Shown: piece by piece, positions 1-15,200 of the stretch
How positions within the stretch are numbered: the first letter of the stretch is position 1
Layout of the letters: each line of letters opens with the position of its first letter
Assembly: GCA_947179485.1 (NCBI GenBank)
Contig: OX359249.1
Span: 39,046,250-39,110,249 of the forward strand
Direction: 5' to 3'
Length of the DNA: 64,000 nucleotides
DNA from: Allacma fusca
Lineage: Eukaryota > Arthropoda > Collembola > Symphypleona > Sminthuridae
Notes under the pieces: generated by a model
What the model was told of the DNA's origin: nothing
What the model saw: only the letters and a program-made list of their open reading frames with translations
The model's database searches: none
Translations under genes and position numbers: made by a program

Positions 1-158
1 GGAGTCATAATTTGGAACACTCGGCGCTGATAATTTACTCTCTCGGATATTATGATAATGCATGCATAAAGTTTTGGTTGGAGTACACAGTACAGTACAC
101 GGGAGGAGGCAATGAAATAGTGATTGTAATTTACTCTACTCTCAAACAACACAAAAGT

Positions 159-195
159 TATATAGATCTTGTGACTACAACACACTGATCTTTAG

Positions 196-226
<31 letters not shown>

Positions 227-275
227 TCGTCACGATGGTGCTGGGCATAGGATATACGTTGCGTATACGTAAAAG
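159..275 (+). promoter_or_regulatory. Possible TATA promoter and first exon of a short Shroom isoform
   Basis: A TATATAG box lies at 159-165. About 30 bases downstream is a pyrimidine-rich stretch with a CT repeat (196-221), then an ATG at 235-237. The frame from that ATG encodes 13 residues and a split codon (MVLGIGYTLRIRK plus AG), followed by a consensus donor GTGAGT at 276. The two leftover bases join in frame to the single base that opens the next Shroom exon at 3704. The phase match, TATA spacing and good donor make this a credible internal promoter for a PDZ-less Shroom isoform. Inference only: the exon is very short, and long isoforms would start outside the window. Confidence 0.35.
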
Positions 276-3200
276 GTGAGTGGCAAATCACTTCATTTAA
301 TAATTGTATTGAGTAATGAGGGTTTTACGGGACACCCCTTAGTTAGTGTTTAATTACTTATATAATTACATGGTGCTAAAGTCCCAACTTCTGGGCATTA
401 TAATGGGGTAAAACTAATGTAATACAAAGCGTGTTAAAATTATTTTCAAAAACAGTAATTATCAGCGTGCATTTCAATGCAAATTTACACCACAGATAAT
501 AATGCAATTTGACTGTTTGCATTGCAACAACCTTTCATGATGTGTCTGCGGATACGTGGTTTTTAGTGTTTGGTGTGTGTTGTGTGTGTGTGTGTGATTC
601 TGTGCTCATATCCTTTCCTTTCCTACGCTTTTCTCTTGTCACAGTTTATGCCAAAAATTAGTCTCGCTTATTCAAATAGTAATGAGTGCATGGAAATCCA
701 CTGCAAAGGATTTACATTCACTGATATATTTATGCTGTCAGAATATTCATTTTTTCGATAATTTTGATAAATTTTCTGTTTCCAAACCCTCAGGTATTTA
801 TGTCATTATATGTATAATTGGCCTTCCAAATGCGGCGAACTCTGAGGTCACTCCTTTATTTTTCAAATGGTTTCCTAATTATTGTATATACTTGACATAT
901 ACTGAAATATGTGTACGTGGAAATTTTCGACCATTTGAATTTAATTTTTTATTTTATTTAATGTCCCCATATAAATTATTACCTTGCTACTGGTTGATCT
1001 TTTGCTCTAATATGACATCTGCTACTAATCTCACGTCATAAATGTCAGATTATTCCATCAAAAACATATCTTGGTTGGGCTGAAAACATTTTGGGGGACC
1101 TTATCATAGATATATATATGTATATATGTGTTTGTGTTTGTGTGTGTGTGTGTATGTTTGAGAAAAGAAGATTGAGATGCTTCATAAATTATTGTTGTTG
1201 AGATTTGTGAAGAGTACACGAATTTTCCCATTGGATCTCAAGTACTCAAACATTTTGTGTGAAACTTGGAATGTAACAAGTCTTGGAAATATACGATTTT
1301 AGGATTAAACTAAGAAAATCTGATTGAGTGAACTCCTCCTGGGGGTCTTTTCTATCTACTTAGCTCCGTATTTTATTCCTGAGCACACTCAAAACCTCAC
1401 GGGAATGCTCAAAGGTCCGCATACATTTTCCATTTAATGTTTTAATGCGGCGTGCCTCTTTGATTCTGAATTCCTCTAAAGGGAATAAGGTATAACAAAT
1501 GGGCGTTCAAGCTAATTTGAGGCTACAAATAATATGAGTAGGAATATGAAGAGGGGTGCCGAAGACCCGAGACTGTCGAGTCTCAGTTACGCCACCACTA
1601 CTGCATTCCACATGCAGCTTTAGTTTGGAAATATTGACATGTTAAATATATAGGGAATGCAATTTTAATTATGATGATTGATTCTAAGAATAGATGATAA
1701 CTGCATGGACAATTTCAGCTGAGACTTTCACTAGTTGCTTAAGTAAGGTATGTTCGAGTCATAAAAAAAATTTTGACATACTGCATGGTAAATTTTTTTT
1801 TTTGCATGTCCATGAGTACATTTTCTGAATGTGTGGATACCTCTATGAAGTAAAGTTTGTGAGTTATTATACCGTATGAGTACTAGACAAACCAACCGGC
1901 CAAGGATCAGTTGGGATAACATGTACTTTTGAATCTATCTCAACTATATACAGCTATGTTTTCCATTGATGAACTTGTGATAATGGATTCTTATGTCGAC
2001 ATAAAATGAGCTACAATTCTTTTATTCCGTAATAGAACAAGCGTGAGCATATAAGAGGAGATGAAGGAATAAAGAGATAATACCACTATGATTTACCAGC
2101 ACACAGTGGATTGATGGACAAGAGTAGCAACGGTTGAGAATGGATCCAATTGTTACGTGTGAGTACATATGTATATGTACGTATCTATCTGAAGACATGT
2201 ATTCTCTACAGAGTACTCATCAGCGTGAATAATAACATAATAATCTCAGAGTATTACCTAAGTGTTCGTTTTAGCTGGTTTTCACATTGTGATTTTATGA
2301 CAGAGATCTCGATTATTTGAGCGATATTTCATCTCCATAAGAGGAGTGTGTCAGAATTTGGGCGTTACTCAACGTTCCTTTTGCTGTTTCATTTTCTTTT
2401 GAACTTAAGCCGGAAGTCAATGTGAGAGTCTCAGAAGTGTCTGTATCTGTAGCTGAGCTGGTGTCGCGCTCAGGCTTTAGTACATCTTTCATTTATTGAA
2501 ATCATTATTATTTCAGTAAGGTGACTGGGCTGAAGGGAAGAGAGAATACGTGGTTTTGGATTTTTTTTTCTTCTTCTTTAACATGTGTCCTTTCTTTGGT
2601 CGCTATGTTTTTGTATGACCATTCCTATACATAATCAATAATAAGACCATGTTTGCTGGGATGATGTAGAGAGGAAGGGTAATAATGTGCACGTATCAGC
2701 CATTATAGGTTTTTAAAGGACTGATGGAGTAATTCCCAGTTGTTGTGTGTTGTGAAAGAACCAAAACAACTAATCGGTAAATGTTCACATTTGAAACTTG
2801 AGGTAGATATATTTACTACGACATATCCTACATCCTCTAATGTCCTTCCCTCATTGACCAGAGTACATACATACATTGTATCTATATATGCTTGGAGTTA
2901 TTTGAGAGTTCAGTACAAAATGAAATGCAGAAGCTCAGCATGTGTCCTTTAAATTTCCAGTTGTTGCAACTGCATCATCAACAGGATGATTCATAAAGTT
3001 ATAGGCATTTACTTTACTTGGGTCAGGAAGATTTTAGTGTCCAACACAACCTGAAATTTTCATCTTCACAGCAGCAGTTACCACTTCACTTATGATTATT
3101 TACATTTTTCTGTTCCTTTTATGCTCCTCGTAAGTTTCTTATCTTTCAAAAGTCCTGTACAAATGGAAGAATGATGGGTGACGAAGAGGCAAGGGAGGAA

Positions 3201-6200
3201 GGCCTTGTCACAGGACTGAAATGAATGATAGTGGAGTATGTAGCTACTTATATAACGAAGGGGTATATTTTGCAAGAAGTTGCTGCTGCTATCATTCATA
3301 AAGATGGTATTACTGTGGATTCTGTAATGCAAAAAAAAAAAAAAAAAATCTTGCAGAGACTCTTGTAGCTCCGTTGGATTTGAAAGCGTTGTGTAAAAGC
3401 GTATTTTTCGCCCTTTGTTTTCCCTCTACGACTCACACCACCAGCATATTCCACAATGCTAGGCCGTCTTACTTAATACAAGAATGAATAATCTGATTAT
3501 TTTATCAAAGTAGTGTGGGGAATGGGGAATATATATGCAACCAGGTGATAGGATTAAATTTCGTTTATTGCTGCGAATTATATCTACTGTCATAATAATT
3601 TTATGGGGATGTATGTAGATCGTGTGACGTTTTCTGAGGGATGCCGTTGTTACTAGAATTCCTGAATGCTAATAAAAATATATTTTGTGATATGATACAA
3701 CAGGAGCAGTTATCTTCACAAGGACTCATATCTGGCTCAGAGGAAAGAACGAACACTGGGTTATGAGGGCCGTTACAGACGCACCTTGTCACCGTCCGGT
3801 TTAGGATCCAAATCCACTGAAGTTAGTCCACCACAACGTCCAATGGCAAATGCAACATCAACGGGAAAATTGGAAACGACATTAACTCCATCAGGTATTA
3901 AGACTATGCCTCTCACTGTCTCTCTCTCTCTCTCTCTGACTCTGTCTCTGTCTCTCTCTCTCATTTCTTCTGTCTGACGTTGCACTGCAATATCAATTTT
4001 CTTGTGAAAGCTTAGATTACTATGCATTACTAGTATGTATTTGTAACGCACAACATGCTAATAGCATCATGCTCTAAAAAGAAAGACCTCGGTATTACTG
4101 TATACCTTTGAGTAACATTACCCTTGCCTACAATCTTAACTTGCGTAACCTATAAGTATACCTTCAGTCCTCACGAGTCCCATATTTACACGTAGACACT
4201 ATGTTTTCGGTTTGCACAAGTAATACATATTTCTATATTTTTTGTTGCTAGTTTTTTCCTACTATTAGCATCACATACGGTCCTTTCGAGTGGCGTTCCA
4301 GGTCAAAAAGATGATTTTTTCCCAGTCTCATATACTTATGTCTACTTATATATATATATATATATACTGCACGCATTTAATTACATAATATGACAGGATG
4401 TATGTATGTAGCTGGAGGTAATTATTGAAAGCTTGTTTTAAAAAAACAATGCCGTAATACACCTGCTATCGGTAAAATATGATGACGACTGCTTGCATGT
4501 ATTTAGCTATCCTTCCGACAATTTGGTAAATAGTGACATATTGCGGGCGTGCATGATAAATAACAACAAGGTAATCCATTACCATTACACTCCCTTGTCG
4601 GATCATCCTCTTGCATTGTTGTTGATTGGTGAAAGACTGTTTGTATATAGTAAATGTAATTACCCTGAGCGATTATGGACTTTGCTAGTAGGCAGTTATG
4701 TGTTCCATTAATTTTTTTTTCACCTTGTAAACCAATGGCTAGAGCTTGAGAAACCCAACCATTTACCCTGATAATAATTGAGCTTATAGTCTACTTTTTG
4801 TCAGCTGCTATCTCACAAGGTTAGTTGAAAATTAGCGGAAACGGTTCTTCCTTGTTTGCAAATATTTATAATTACTGTGTATTTGTTCCTAATGCACATC
4901 TCCCCCCGTGTACTTGGTCACATTGTTGGCTGAGCTCTGATAAAAAAAAAAAAGTTTGATCCTTCGTTTGATTCTCCGAACTTGTATGTAACAAGGGTTT
5001 TTCCCAAAGGGATTGGCACATTAATCCATCATCCTAGGAGGAGGAGGAGGATGGGCAATGTTTGCAGATGGAGAAGAAACCACTAGCACTGTAATACTAG
5101 CTATCATCTTATCTTTGGTTAGGTCCACCCTTTGAATGTATTCCTGGGAATGTTTAGTAATGCGCAGGGATTTTGGATTCAGTATAAAATTTAAAACCAA
5201 TTTTCACGCCCTCAGCCCGCTCAAAAAAATATATAGATATATTTCAAAATGTGGGTTTTTATTTTTACTTAGACATATTACATGTGTGTGTACATGGTCC
5301 TTCCCAGAAATTCATGAGCGTATAAAGCGCCTTTGGTCAATTCTAACCGTTCAGTAATCCTGAGAATGAAGCTTCTATTGGGTATTATTATTGCCTTTAA
5401 TATTTTTTCAAACTTGTATGCTTTTCCTGGTTAAAAAAAATTTTTTTTTTTCACAAAGCCACAAAAGATGTAAATAATGTTGTTGGTTTTCTTTGTACAT
5501 ATAAAACCCGAAAGTTCCTTGCTGGGGAAATTGAAATAGTTGAGGTTGAACGTTGGAAATCTTTGTTTTGAACGACCTTTTTGTAAGGGTATATAATTTG
5601 CAGAGAGGGTATTGCCTCTTTGAAAGATGATGGCAATGCTTGTGGCGGAGAAGAGCAAAAGGATGTTTTTTTGAGTCATTCGGATAAAACTTACCGCTGC
5701 TGCAGACATTATTTTAATGTGGAATCGTAGTTGCTGATGAAAGCACTAAGATAAAATTTTAATGTTTGATACGCACTTGAATAGATGTTTCATAACCAGT
5801 CTGCATGACTGTGAAAATATTATTGATATGGAATTAATACAGGGGTGATAGTAGTTAGACAGGTTTATGGGCTCATGAAAATCTTGCTCTATATCGTCTC
5901 ATATTTAAATGCCAAGGAGTTTTACAGCGAAAATGTGGATTAATGAGGCACATGTGCACTTACTTGGGCATTGGTGCATGTCAATGGGAAAAAATTTATT
6001 TTCTCGGGTGCATATTATTCAATTGAATGGAGGCATTACAGTGTTGTAATAATGTATGGTGAATTATTATAGTAGTTGTCGTGGTTTTCATATTAGCTCG
6101 AGTCTCACACTCAATTACAAGACAGGGAGAGAAGAAGGACTTGAAATTGAAGAGACTTTTTCACTTGGCATTATTTATTAGTATAGTGATAGTATTAAAT

Positions 6201-9200
6201 CATCCGAGGTGCGAATAACTGGACATTTACATTATGTATATGTTATGGATGGCAGAAATTAAAGTGGAAAATATGATTTTTTTTTTCTCCTTTGATCTGC
6301 CTTCTGGCATTTTTTTTTCTTTCCCCCCATAATTTCAAGTCCTTACACGAGGGCACTATACACATATTATTAGGCATATGTATACATATGTAACAACTCT
6401 CAACCCACCATGTACCATGGGATGTTGCTGATGTTCGCACCTAATATTATTTGTAAATGGAAAAGGGGTATTGGATCAAAACCTGATGCATGTTTGAAGT
6501 GTTTCCATGGTAGAAACAGGTATTGCATAAGAAGAATGCGTTGGAATTCCATTAAATGTGCCTCGAGTTGGACGAACCCTGGCACTCACGATCAGAGTTA
6601 AAGAGTTCCATGGCATATTATGTGGCATTTAATGACTGTCTGGCTGGATTGGATTGTATGATACAACAAATACCAAGCAGTCAAAGCGTGTGCCTGGTTT
6701 GACTTTTTTTTTTTTTAAAGTCGATGATATTTGACTATACAAATCACTGCATATAGATAAGGTCTCTTGTTCAAGGGAAAGTAAACGTAGTAATGAATTC
6801 CCCCGTGTGTATGCATTAGCTATGATGTACAATGTGAGTTTCTGCAAAGCGCAATTTGTTTGGAGAAGCACAAGATTTGACTCGGTAGGCTTTCTTTGTA
6901 CACATAAAAGTCATACTTAAGTAATGGTATTTTTTGTTTAATATTATACAAGACTCCTTGCAAATCCTTCAGGATAATGTACGCAACGGTATTTTCCATT
7001 ACAAGACACAGGGCATCAAGTATCTACTTATATATATATGATCTTTAACAATCCCATCATATCTCTCTGTGGACGTATCCCGAGGAAAGGAATGTCCATC
7101 GGATTTCAAACGGACTTTTAATGTTATTAAGTCCTTCGAGAGTTTGTGGAATGAGTAGTTCCCTTGTTTCTGAGTTGTTTATCGTTTAACGGGCTGCTGC
7201 TGTATTTCCGTTTACTTTGAATACTGGGAAATAAAAGTGGATATTTATACCTCTGACAAACAATTTAAAATAATTAAAAATATCTACACATACAAGTGTT
7301 TTCTTAGGAACGTGTTCTGCCTTCCGCAGAAATACATTTCACCTGGGGAAGATTAAACTGAAATTTATGTGTCTAGTTCTTTCTATCACCTACCACCTAC
7401 CTGTTTGGATTTTATTTTTATTTCTATAAGCTTGATTTCAAAGTAAGTGTATATTTTGGAAACACATACGAACTTGCTGGGAGGTAAAAACGGCCGATAA
7501 CATTTTTACTGGTGGCTTAATAGCCTTTGACGTTGACTGCTAGCTGGTTATTGAAATTAATTCGTAGTTATCTGATTTTCTGAAATTTTGCTCATTATTC
7601 AAAAAAAATTAATTCCATGCATGCTGTGGTTGTCATGAAATATTTTCCGCGTACCTTGGGGCAGAGAAGTATACACCATTGATGCTAGCTACCATGTTGT
7701 TAAGGACATTAACTACTCAGCATTTTACTACTTTTTTACCTCTCTTCTAAAGCATTTTTGTTGCTGATCACATGACCGTAATTTGATAGATATGCACAAG
7801 TCCTGCTGGACGTGAGGCCCATTGTTCAAAGTTTTTTTTTTGTGGTGCTCTTGAGCTGCTTCATTGCACGAGTCTATGTACATGTTTTGGCAAGTTGAAT
7901 TTGTTGACTGTACGGATGTATGTACATCCAATGTATGAGGATTAATGGATCTAAACCATGGAAACTGATCAGAGCTTTGTAGTATGGATCCAGTTCCATA
8001 AGACTAAATTAATGAATTAAGGTAGAAAATGTTATCACTTTATCTAAATTGATGGTTTTTTTAGGGCATGATTTCAAGAGGTTTTCTTTTGAATCTAGCC
8101 TTGATTACTAAATATAGGAACTAATGAATGTATTTTTATTCATTGGGAATAATAATTATTACAGCTTCTCTTCAGGGTAGCAGGTCGGGAAATTGCGTTG
8201 TAGTCAGCAGTGTTGCTCCTCATGTGATTACTATTATCAGCAGTGTTTGTATATTCTTAATTACTGTTTTGAAATATGACCAAAAAATCACTCATTACAA
8301 AGTTGTTTCCTGTGTGTTGTAGATATTTTATTAGTTGAGGTTGTCAGTGGTAGTGGTAGCTGTAGGTAGATTGGGCTTTCGTGGTCTGCTGGATTTACGA
8401 ATTGCATGAGACCATTGTTATTACTGTATTATCGTGGGGGGATTATTTTTAGCAATTATTTGTGGTTACCTAATGATATCTATGATGGATCCATGGGTTT
8501 TATGAAGATGTGTTGTGGACGTCTTCTGAAGTGGTCATAGTCTGTTCTTTGGGGTTATGTCTGGTGGGATAGTTATTGGAAGAACGATCAGAGAGGACTT
8601 GGAATTCACTTATACCGACTCTTCTCGAGCTTAATGATAACCATTCTAAGTTGGGCAGAGTATAGTAGATATCAGTTCAACTGCAAGTCATTTTTGAAAT
8701 TACAGATAAGGTAGGATTATTTTAAATGTTGTTGAGAGCATTGCGAAGTTGGCAGAACGCAGGGGTTTAGTACTTTTAATGAAAGGAATGGTCGGAAAGC
8801 GTGAGAGATTACTTGATACGGATTTTATTTACCCTCGGAAGTATGGTTTGAATTCGGCTGTTATGCCTTACTGAGTATGCTTTCATGTGCAATTGAAAAC
8901 GTTGTGTTGCGAATTCTATTCACCGCAGCCTAAACTCTTGTTTCTTCTTTTACTGGTTGGGATTTTTGCATTGGGTTGTTAGGGTATTGTCGCAAGAGGC
9001 AGATTATGTTCTTTTGTATCCACTTTTGTGAAACATTGTTGTATGTGTTGATTGGAGGATCAATGGATGGGGAAAGGACTGAGATAGTTTTTTTTTCTAA
9101 CAACAATGGATAGGTAAAAGATTGCGAGCATGTGTTTGAATGTAGCCCATATGTACTTGTTGTATGGATGGAAGCCTTATTGTCGATGGGTTTCATGTGA

Positions 9201-12200
9201 TGGTTCCATTTTGACTTCATGTATCTATGTCTTGTGTAGAGTTATTTTATGTTCCCATTTTTGTGTGCTACTGTCTGAATTGTAGATAAAGTGTACAATA
9301 ATAAATTTTGCTTGGGTATTATGGAATTATGACTGCATGTACGATGGTGGTGTCCAGTCCAGAAGTGTAGCACATAAAAATGATTTATTTTTGTTCGGGT
9401 GAGGGCCAGGTCAAATAAATTTCAACACTTACACAGATAATGTAAAAGGTAGAGTAATGTGCAATATACCCCATGTGCAGTAGACTTAAGGTGTATTATA
9501 GGGGTCGGTAATGAAACATGAGTAAGATAAATGAAGCGTGCAAAAGTTTGCCTGCACAAAAGTGATCAATGAAAGGAGCCTATTGTCTTCACGATCTTGC
9601 TTGTTCTTTTGATTCACCTTGACCATTGAGTAGCCTATTGCAAGCCTTGTAAAATAATTGAAAGCTGTTGGACTTCATTGATTTGCTTGCTGATTTCTTA
9701 CGACTCATTTGATTGCAAGAACCTTAAAGCTGTCATTCTTATGATTTAAGTGTGTAAACCCTCTGCTTGTAGTAGTAAATTAACCTTTTAAAGTTTAATG
9801 ATGCCTATTGTTATCAACCTTTTTTTTTTCAATAATAATTTCTCGGTTCCAAAAATGAGCTCACCTACAAAGGCTCAGAGCTTGAAGTTACTTCAGCGGC
9901 GAAAATTGTAATATTTTGTGTATATTTTGTACGTATTTTGTAGCATGGGAAAAATATCACAACATCCGAGCACCAAGCACTACCGTCATATTCACCTCGA
10001 ATGAAATTGCCAAATCAACAGCCAGCAGTCAACCTGTTTTTCACAGAAGTATTAGTTGGGACAGTAACTTATTCAATAATAAAACGGGCTTCTCACAAGC
10101 ATCAACTCCACCACCGGTGGCTCAAGTTGCTCCACTTCGTGGAACGTCTGAAATAAATCGAAGTAGCTATCCTCATGCAAGTTTGGAAGAGCTTGACTTA
10201 TTATCGGGGTCTGGATGTTCTGGAAATGGTGGATTTGAAAAGAGTTGTGCTAGTCTCAGTTTGAAAGAATCCGATGAAGATGAGGTTCACATGAAGAATA
10301 TTGGGACTGGTGTGGGTAAAAAGCAAACGGTGGATTCGCAATGTCAGAGCACCGACTTGAAATCAACAGAAACGGAATTGCCAATGTCCATGACCGTTTT
10401 ACCGCTTCGCTATCAGAGTGGTTTTGAAAACAAAGAAAATATTCCCATTAGCGGTGGGGCCAGCTTGAAAAAGTCAGAAATCTCACTACGAGTGAACTGT
10501 ACATCGGATGCATCTTCCCAAACCGACTCCAGCTCAAGTGCTTGTAGTAGTGGGAAAGAGGATGAAGGGGATGTTGACACTGATTACAGGTCACCCAGTG
10601 AAACCAGCCGAAATAAACAATCCAGTCCGTCACATGCTTCAAATGTTGAGAATGAGGAAACTGAGTTGAAACGCAATGCCCAGTCGAATTTATTGACAAC
10701 AGCTATTCCTTCCTCATACACTGGGCGTCAAAAATCCAATGAGGAATTAGAGTGCGACGAGCTTTCCAGAGATCTCGCCAAACAGTTACCTCAGGGCGAC
10801 AAACTCCAAAGTCTACTAGGTAACGCTTGATGGTCTTAAATCTTTTCATTTATAAAGTTACATGAGAAAAAGGAATCAATATATGCATGACTCAATTTGC
10901 TTGCTCATATTCTGTAGATATTTCGTAAATTTACCGTTTTTCATTGTTCCTTAATGAATCCTGCAATTTAGAATTTACGTGTCCTGTCTATCGACGACGG
11001 TACAGTTGATTTGCTCTCACGATTTTTATATGACTGACTCCCATCACCCTTCTTGCAAATTTCTAGTGTTTTGTCTTGCCTCCAACCAACCTTGTATTTT
11101 CTGTAAATCGATCTTCAGTCCTATTTGAGTCGCGTACAATTTTTAGCAATTTCCGTATCCTATGTACATTCAATAGTGGCTTGGCTAGTTCTGCCTTCTG
11201 TGCTCTAATTGCTGGTGAATTCCGAGAATTCTTTACCTCAATAAATCTTGTAATGAATTGACAGTTTATCTTTCTCTTCCCAACTTTTCTAAAGCAACTT
11301 TACTTTCGTTGTTCTTTTGCGTAGGAACTTGTACATTGTTGACTCCGCTGAAATTTATATTTCACCATACTGTGAAGCTGACCTTTTGACTAGAAGTTCA
11401 TTTGCTCATTTTGAATAGAAAAGCAGCTATCATGAAAGATTTTTTTTTTGCTCGAGCAAGTACTGCATTGGAATTATTGATGAATACTCTCCCTTGCTTA
11501 ACCTTTGTCTCAATGAGTCGCACAATTCAAGACCTCTGTATTGTTGTCGTGACTTTTTCCTCTTCCTGAATGTCCATGATCATGTAATGTAATTAAATAA
11601 GCTCACAAGAATTTTCCCTCGTGCTTCTCCCCCTACATCTAATAACTCAAGACTCAACCGAAGCTAATCCTCGTAATTCTCAATCCTAAAGTATGCAGTG
11701 CAACTTGTTTTACATGTTGGAGCTTATTATGCTCAAAATCAGATAGTGTTCTGGTCACTTTCTGGATTCATTTTTGACAATCTAAGCTGTCTTGTGTGAA
11801 GTAGTTGGTATTTACTGTCGTATATATGTTCTATTTAGTTAACATTTTAGGAGTTTTAAAAGAACATTAAATGCATGCAAGTTATTAGGAATGCCTTATC
11901 TTTACCTTTGAAATGTCCTCTTGAATCAGTGTAAGCTGTTATTTACTTACGTGACCGTACAGAAATTTTTACTTGCAAACTATTAAAAATAGATGGCTGG
12001 CATCAAGGTTTTGCGAATCAGTTATGCAATTTGCTAATTCTAAGTATGTGTTTGCTTCTCAGTTTGTAACTATGTTATAGCGTTAGTTTGGCTGTAGAAC
12101 AAGATTTTCAATGACTACTATGTCTGTGTGATTATACTCCATTAAATATGCACTGAGAACTCTTTCCCTGTGACTCTGCTTCAGGAGACTCGTTCCCTTT

Positions 12201-15200
12201 GTGCGATTGGCTGTATGTACATACATACCTATATAGTATCTACACATATGTATTTCCTTGTCAATTGAATAAGTAGAAACGTTTGCAATTCTTACGAGTG
12301 AATCATTGCGAGAAAAGAATTTAATTGGAGTCTAACGAGTATGTATGGGATGAGAAGTATGAAGTGAGAAAATATATTGTTTGCGAACATTTGCACAAAT
12401 ATTGAATTCATTGTAGAGGTGTTTAGCGTGTAAAAATCTAAAGGACGTGATTGAAGGTTGCTTGCAGTTTTCTCATTTTTTACAGGTCAATTCTACATTT
12501 TGTAAGGTCTCTTCCTCGTAGTTTACTTTTGTTGGGCTTTATAATAGCTATAAATTTCGGAGTTACTCCCATGTGAGCACATTTTGTAGTTACAGTAAAT
12601 GGTTATGTGATAATGCCAAACTGGAAGGAGTTATATAGTATTGGAAACGTTAAAGAAGAGAATTTTACGAGCTAATGCTTATCTTTCATTGTAACTAGGG
12701 AAAAAAACTGTTTTCCCACCTACACTAGTAACATCAATATTAATATGGACTGCACCTTTCAGTTTATGGACTGTCATTCTGTCTTACCTGACAAAATAAT
12801 TGTAACCGTTAATGTGCCGCTTGACATCTATCAGAAAATTGCACTTGAATTTGTTCCTGTTTTATCGCCATTATTGGTTTCTCCATGTTAGCATTATGTA
12901 TGAATTAGTACCCCCTTCTGCCTTTATGAAGTTGACCTTTCTCTTCAGTAGCTCCTATTTGGTTTGTAGATTCCGTTTTATGCATACGGACATGTACAGA
13001 TGGACTTGCACTCCCTCCGAATGACTGAAAACTTGATTTAGACTTTAGTTATGGACTGATGTAAGATGATTTACATGAGCGTTTTGCATGAACATGTCGG
13101 ACATGGTATCACTTGTGTGTGTGAGGGAAGGCCGAAAACATTTGTATGTAATTTGATCAGACAGCTGTTGCTCACTTGTGGCATGTAATGGAGTAGCTAG
13201 AGCAAAATTTCTAGACATTTCAATGTGTTCAATTGCTGTTGAAACTGAAAAAAAGTAGACCAATAATAATTGTTTTAAAGTTTCGTAATAAAAAACAATG
13301 AAGCAGGTTTTATATAAGCTGCTCGGGTCATGTAACTCAAAGCATTCTTGTTGTATTTTTCAGTGCCATTACCAGAACACAAGACCCCAGCAGACTACAT
13401 GGAGGGTCTGTTTCCTCTGGAGTTGAAAATCTGTGTGGATTGTTCAGACACCAAGTTACAGAATCAAATCAATTTACAACTTAACTCAAGCCCTGTACCT
13501 GACGAGCAAGACATTAACAATAAAAATGAGAAATTGGAAACTTCTGGTTCTGGATCTTCTCCCACTGCTCAAGATGGATCTCGGAAGGAGTCCGATGACG
13601 AATCCATCCATAAAAGGTAGACACTTATCATATTATATCAACTTCGTAGGATGATACTTAAGTTGTATCATGGACTTACGATTTGTGAGCGTACTTTGCA
13701 TAATGGAGTATAAAAACAAAATGGTATGTTCATAAAGTGTTACAAATGACAAGGCGTTCCCTGAGTCTCAACGTGTTTTAAAACCATTGAAAATTACACT
13801 CTGCATGGGTTACTTTATTTATTATTTGCAAACAAAAGCGATAAGACAGTTGTTTTTCATTTATTATTTCTAGACACTAATTACGATGCAACATAAAAAT
13901 CCTGTCAAGTTCTATAAATTCAAGGGGTTAAATAATCACTCCAATGTTTATGATTGCGTAATGTTACCAAGCTCATCAGCTCTCTAATTCAACGAGCATT
14001 GCGAGTAACTTTACTACAAAATTATAGAACCAGGTAAATACAGAAACTGTCCTCATGACACTTGAAATGGCGAACTTAAAGTTGTTTCTACCTATATCTT
14101 GTGAAAATTGCATGAATGGATAGATGTTACTTTGCTACTTGGAAAGTTTATACATGCCAGCTGTGCCACCACAGAGAATCGTCAGCCAGCAGTTTTGTTT
14201 CAAATATAAGGTTTTCCTTTGTTCCTCCATAAATATACATACTTACCTTTACAAATTGCTCGACTCCATGTGGAAGGTAAGAAGCTCTAATCGCAAGTTT
14301 GTCTTCCCTCACACACAAGAATGGGAACTCACGTCATGGAGTAATTTAATGGACTTGGTCAAATAAACTTTACCTGCAAGACACTTACTGCTGAGCGTCC
14401 AACAAAACTAAAAAATGAGTACACGTAATTCCATCTCTTTCTCTCCATCCGTGTGGCAAGTTATTCCTCAGAGAGAACAGTATTTGAGATCAGATCAATT
14501 TAGGAACATATCTTTCATTAATGATACACAATGTATCCCTGATCATCCACGTTGCCATCAACCTACACAACTCAGTAGGCCAAGTGATGACTTCCAAAAG
14601 GAAAACATCAGATGAAATAAGAAGGTCTCATATGTCTGTGGGTGGGTAGTGCCTTCTATTTTATCATCCTGTACCGTCGTGAAACTTGACTAATAATACT
14701 TTTGTTTCGGTAATTTTTAAATTTGTACTTTAAATGCATGAGGTTTTTTTTTTCTCTCGCTGAAAGCATTATAGCGGGAGTCCTCATTGCTGCTCTAAAG
14801 AACTAATTAGTAATTAGTGACAACCTATGATACAGTACAAAGAACATGGATCATGATTACCCTGCACACATAAACTGACTCATTGCTGAAGTGTCCTTGT
14901 ACAGTGAACTAGTTGTAAGAGAGAAAATATGAGGGAACGTTCTAGGTAGTTCATACTGCAAATCTTTCTCAGTTACCTCTTTGGATTTTTACTGCCGATG
15001 GTTGTAATTTGAGAAAGAAATGGACCAGAAAATCACAATAGGCCATTGGTTACAAGACGAAATCAGCATATCTCTGTGCTCCTATTCATATTATATGGGT
15101 TGCATAAAGTCTCATGCTGTGCACAGGGAGGTAGGCATTATTTCATGATCTTATGCAAGTTCAGCATCTCTGTAGTCTCAGTACAGTACAGCTACCATTT

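Noticed and set aside
3773-4051. 92-codon minus-strand frame rich in Arg-Glu
   Set aside because: It is the complement of the CT microsatellite and of the Shroom exon, not an independent gene.
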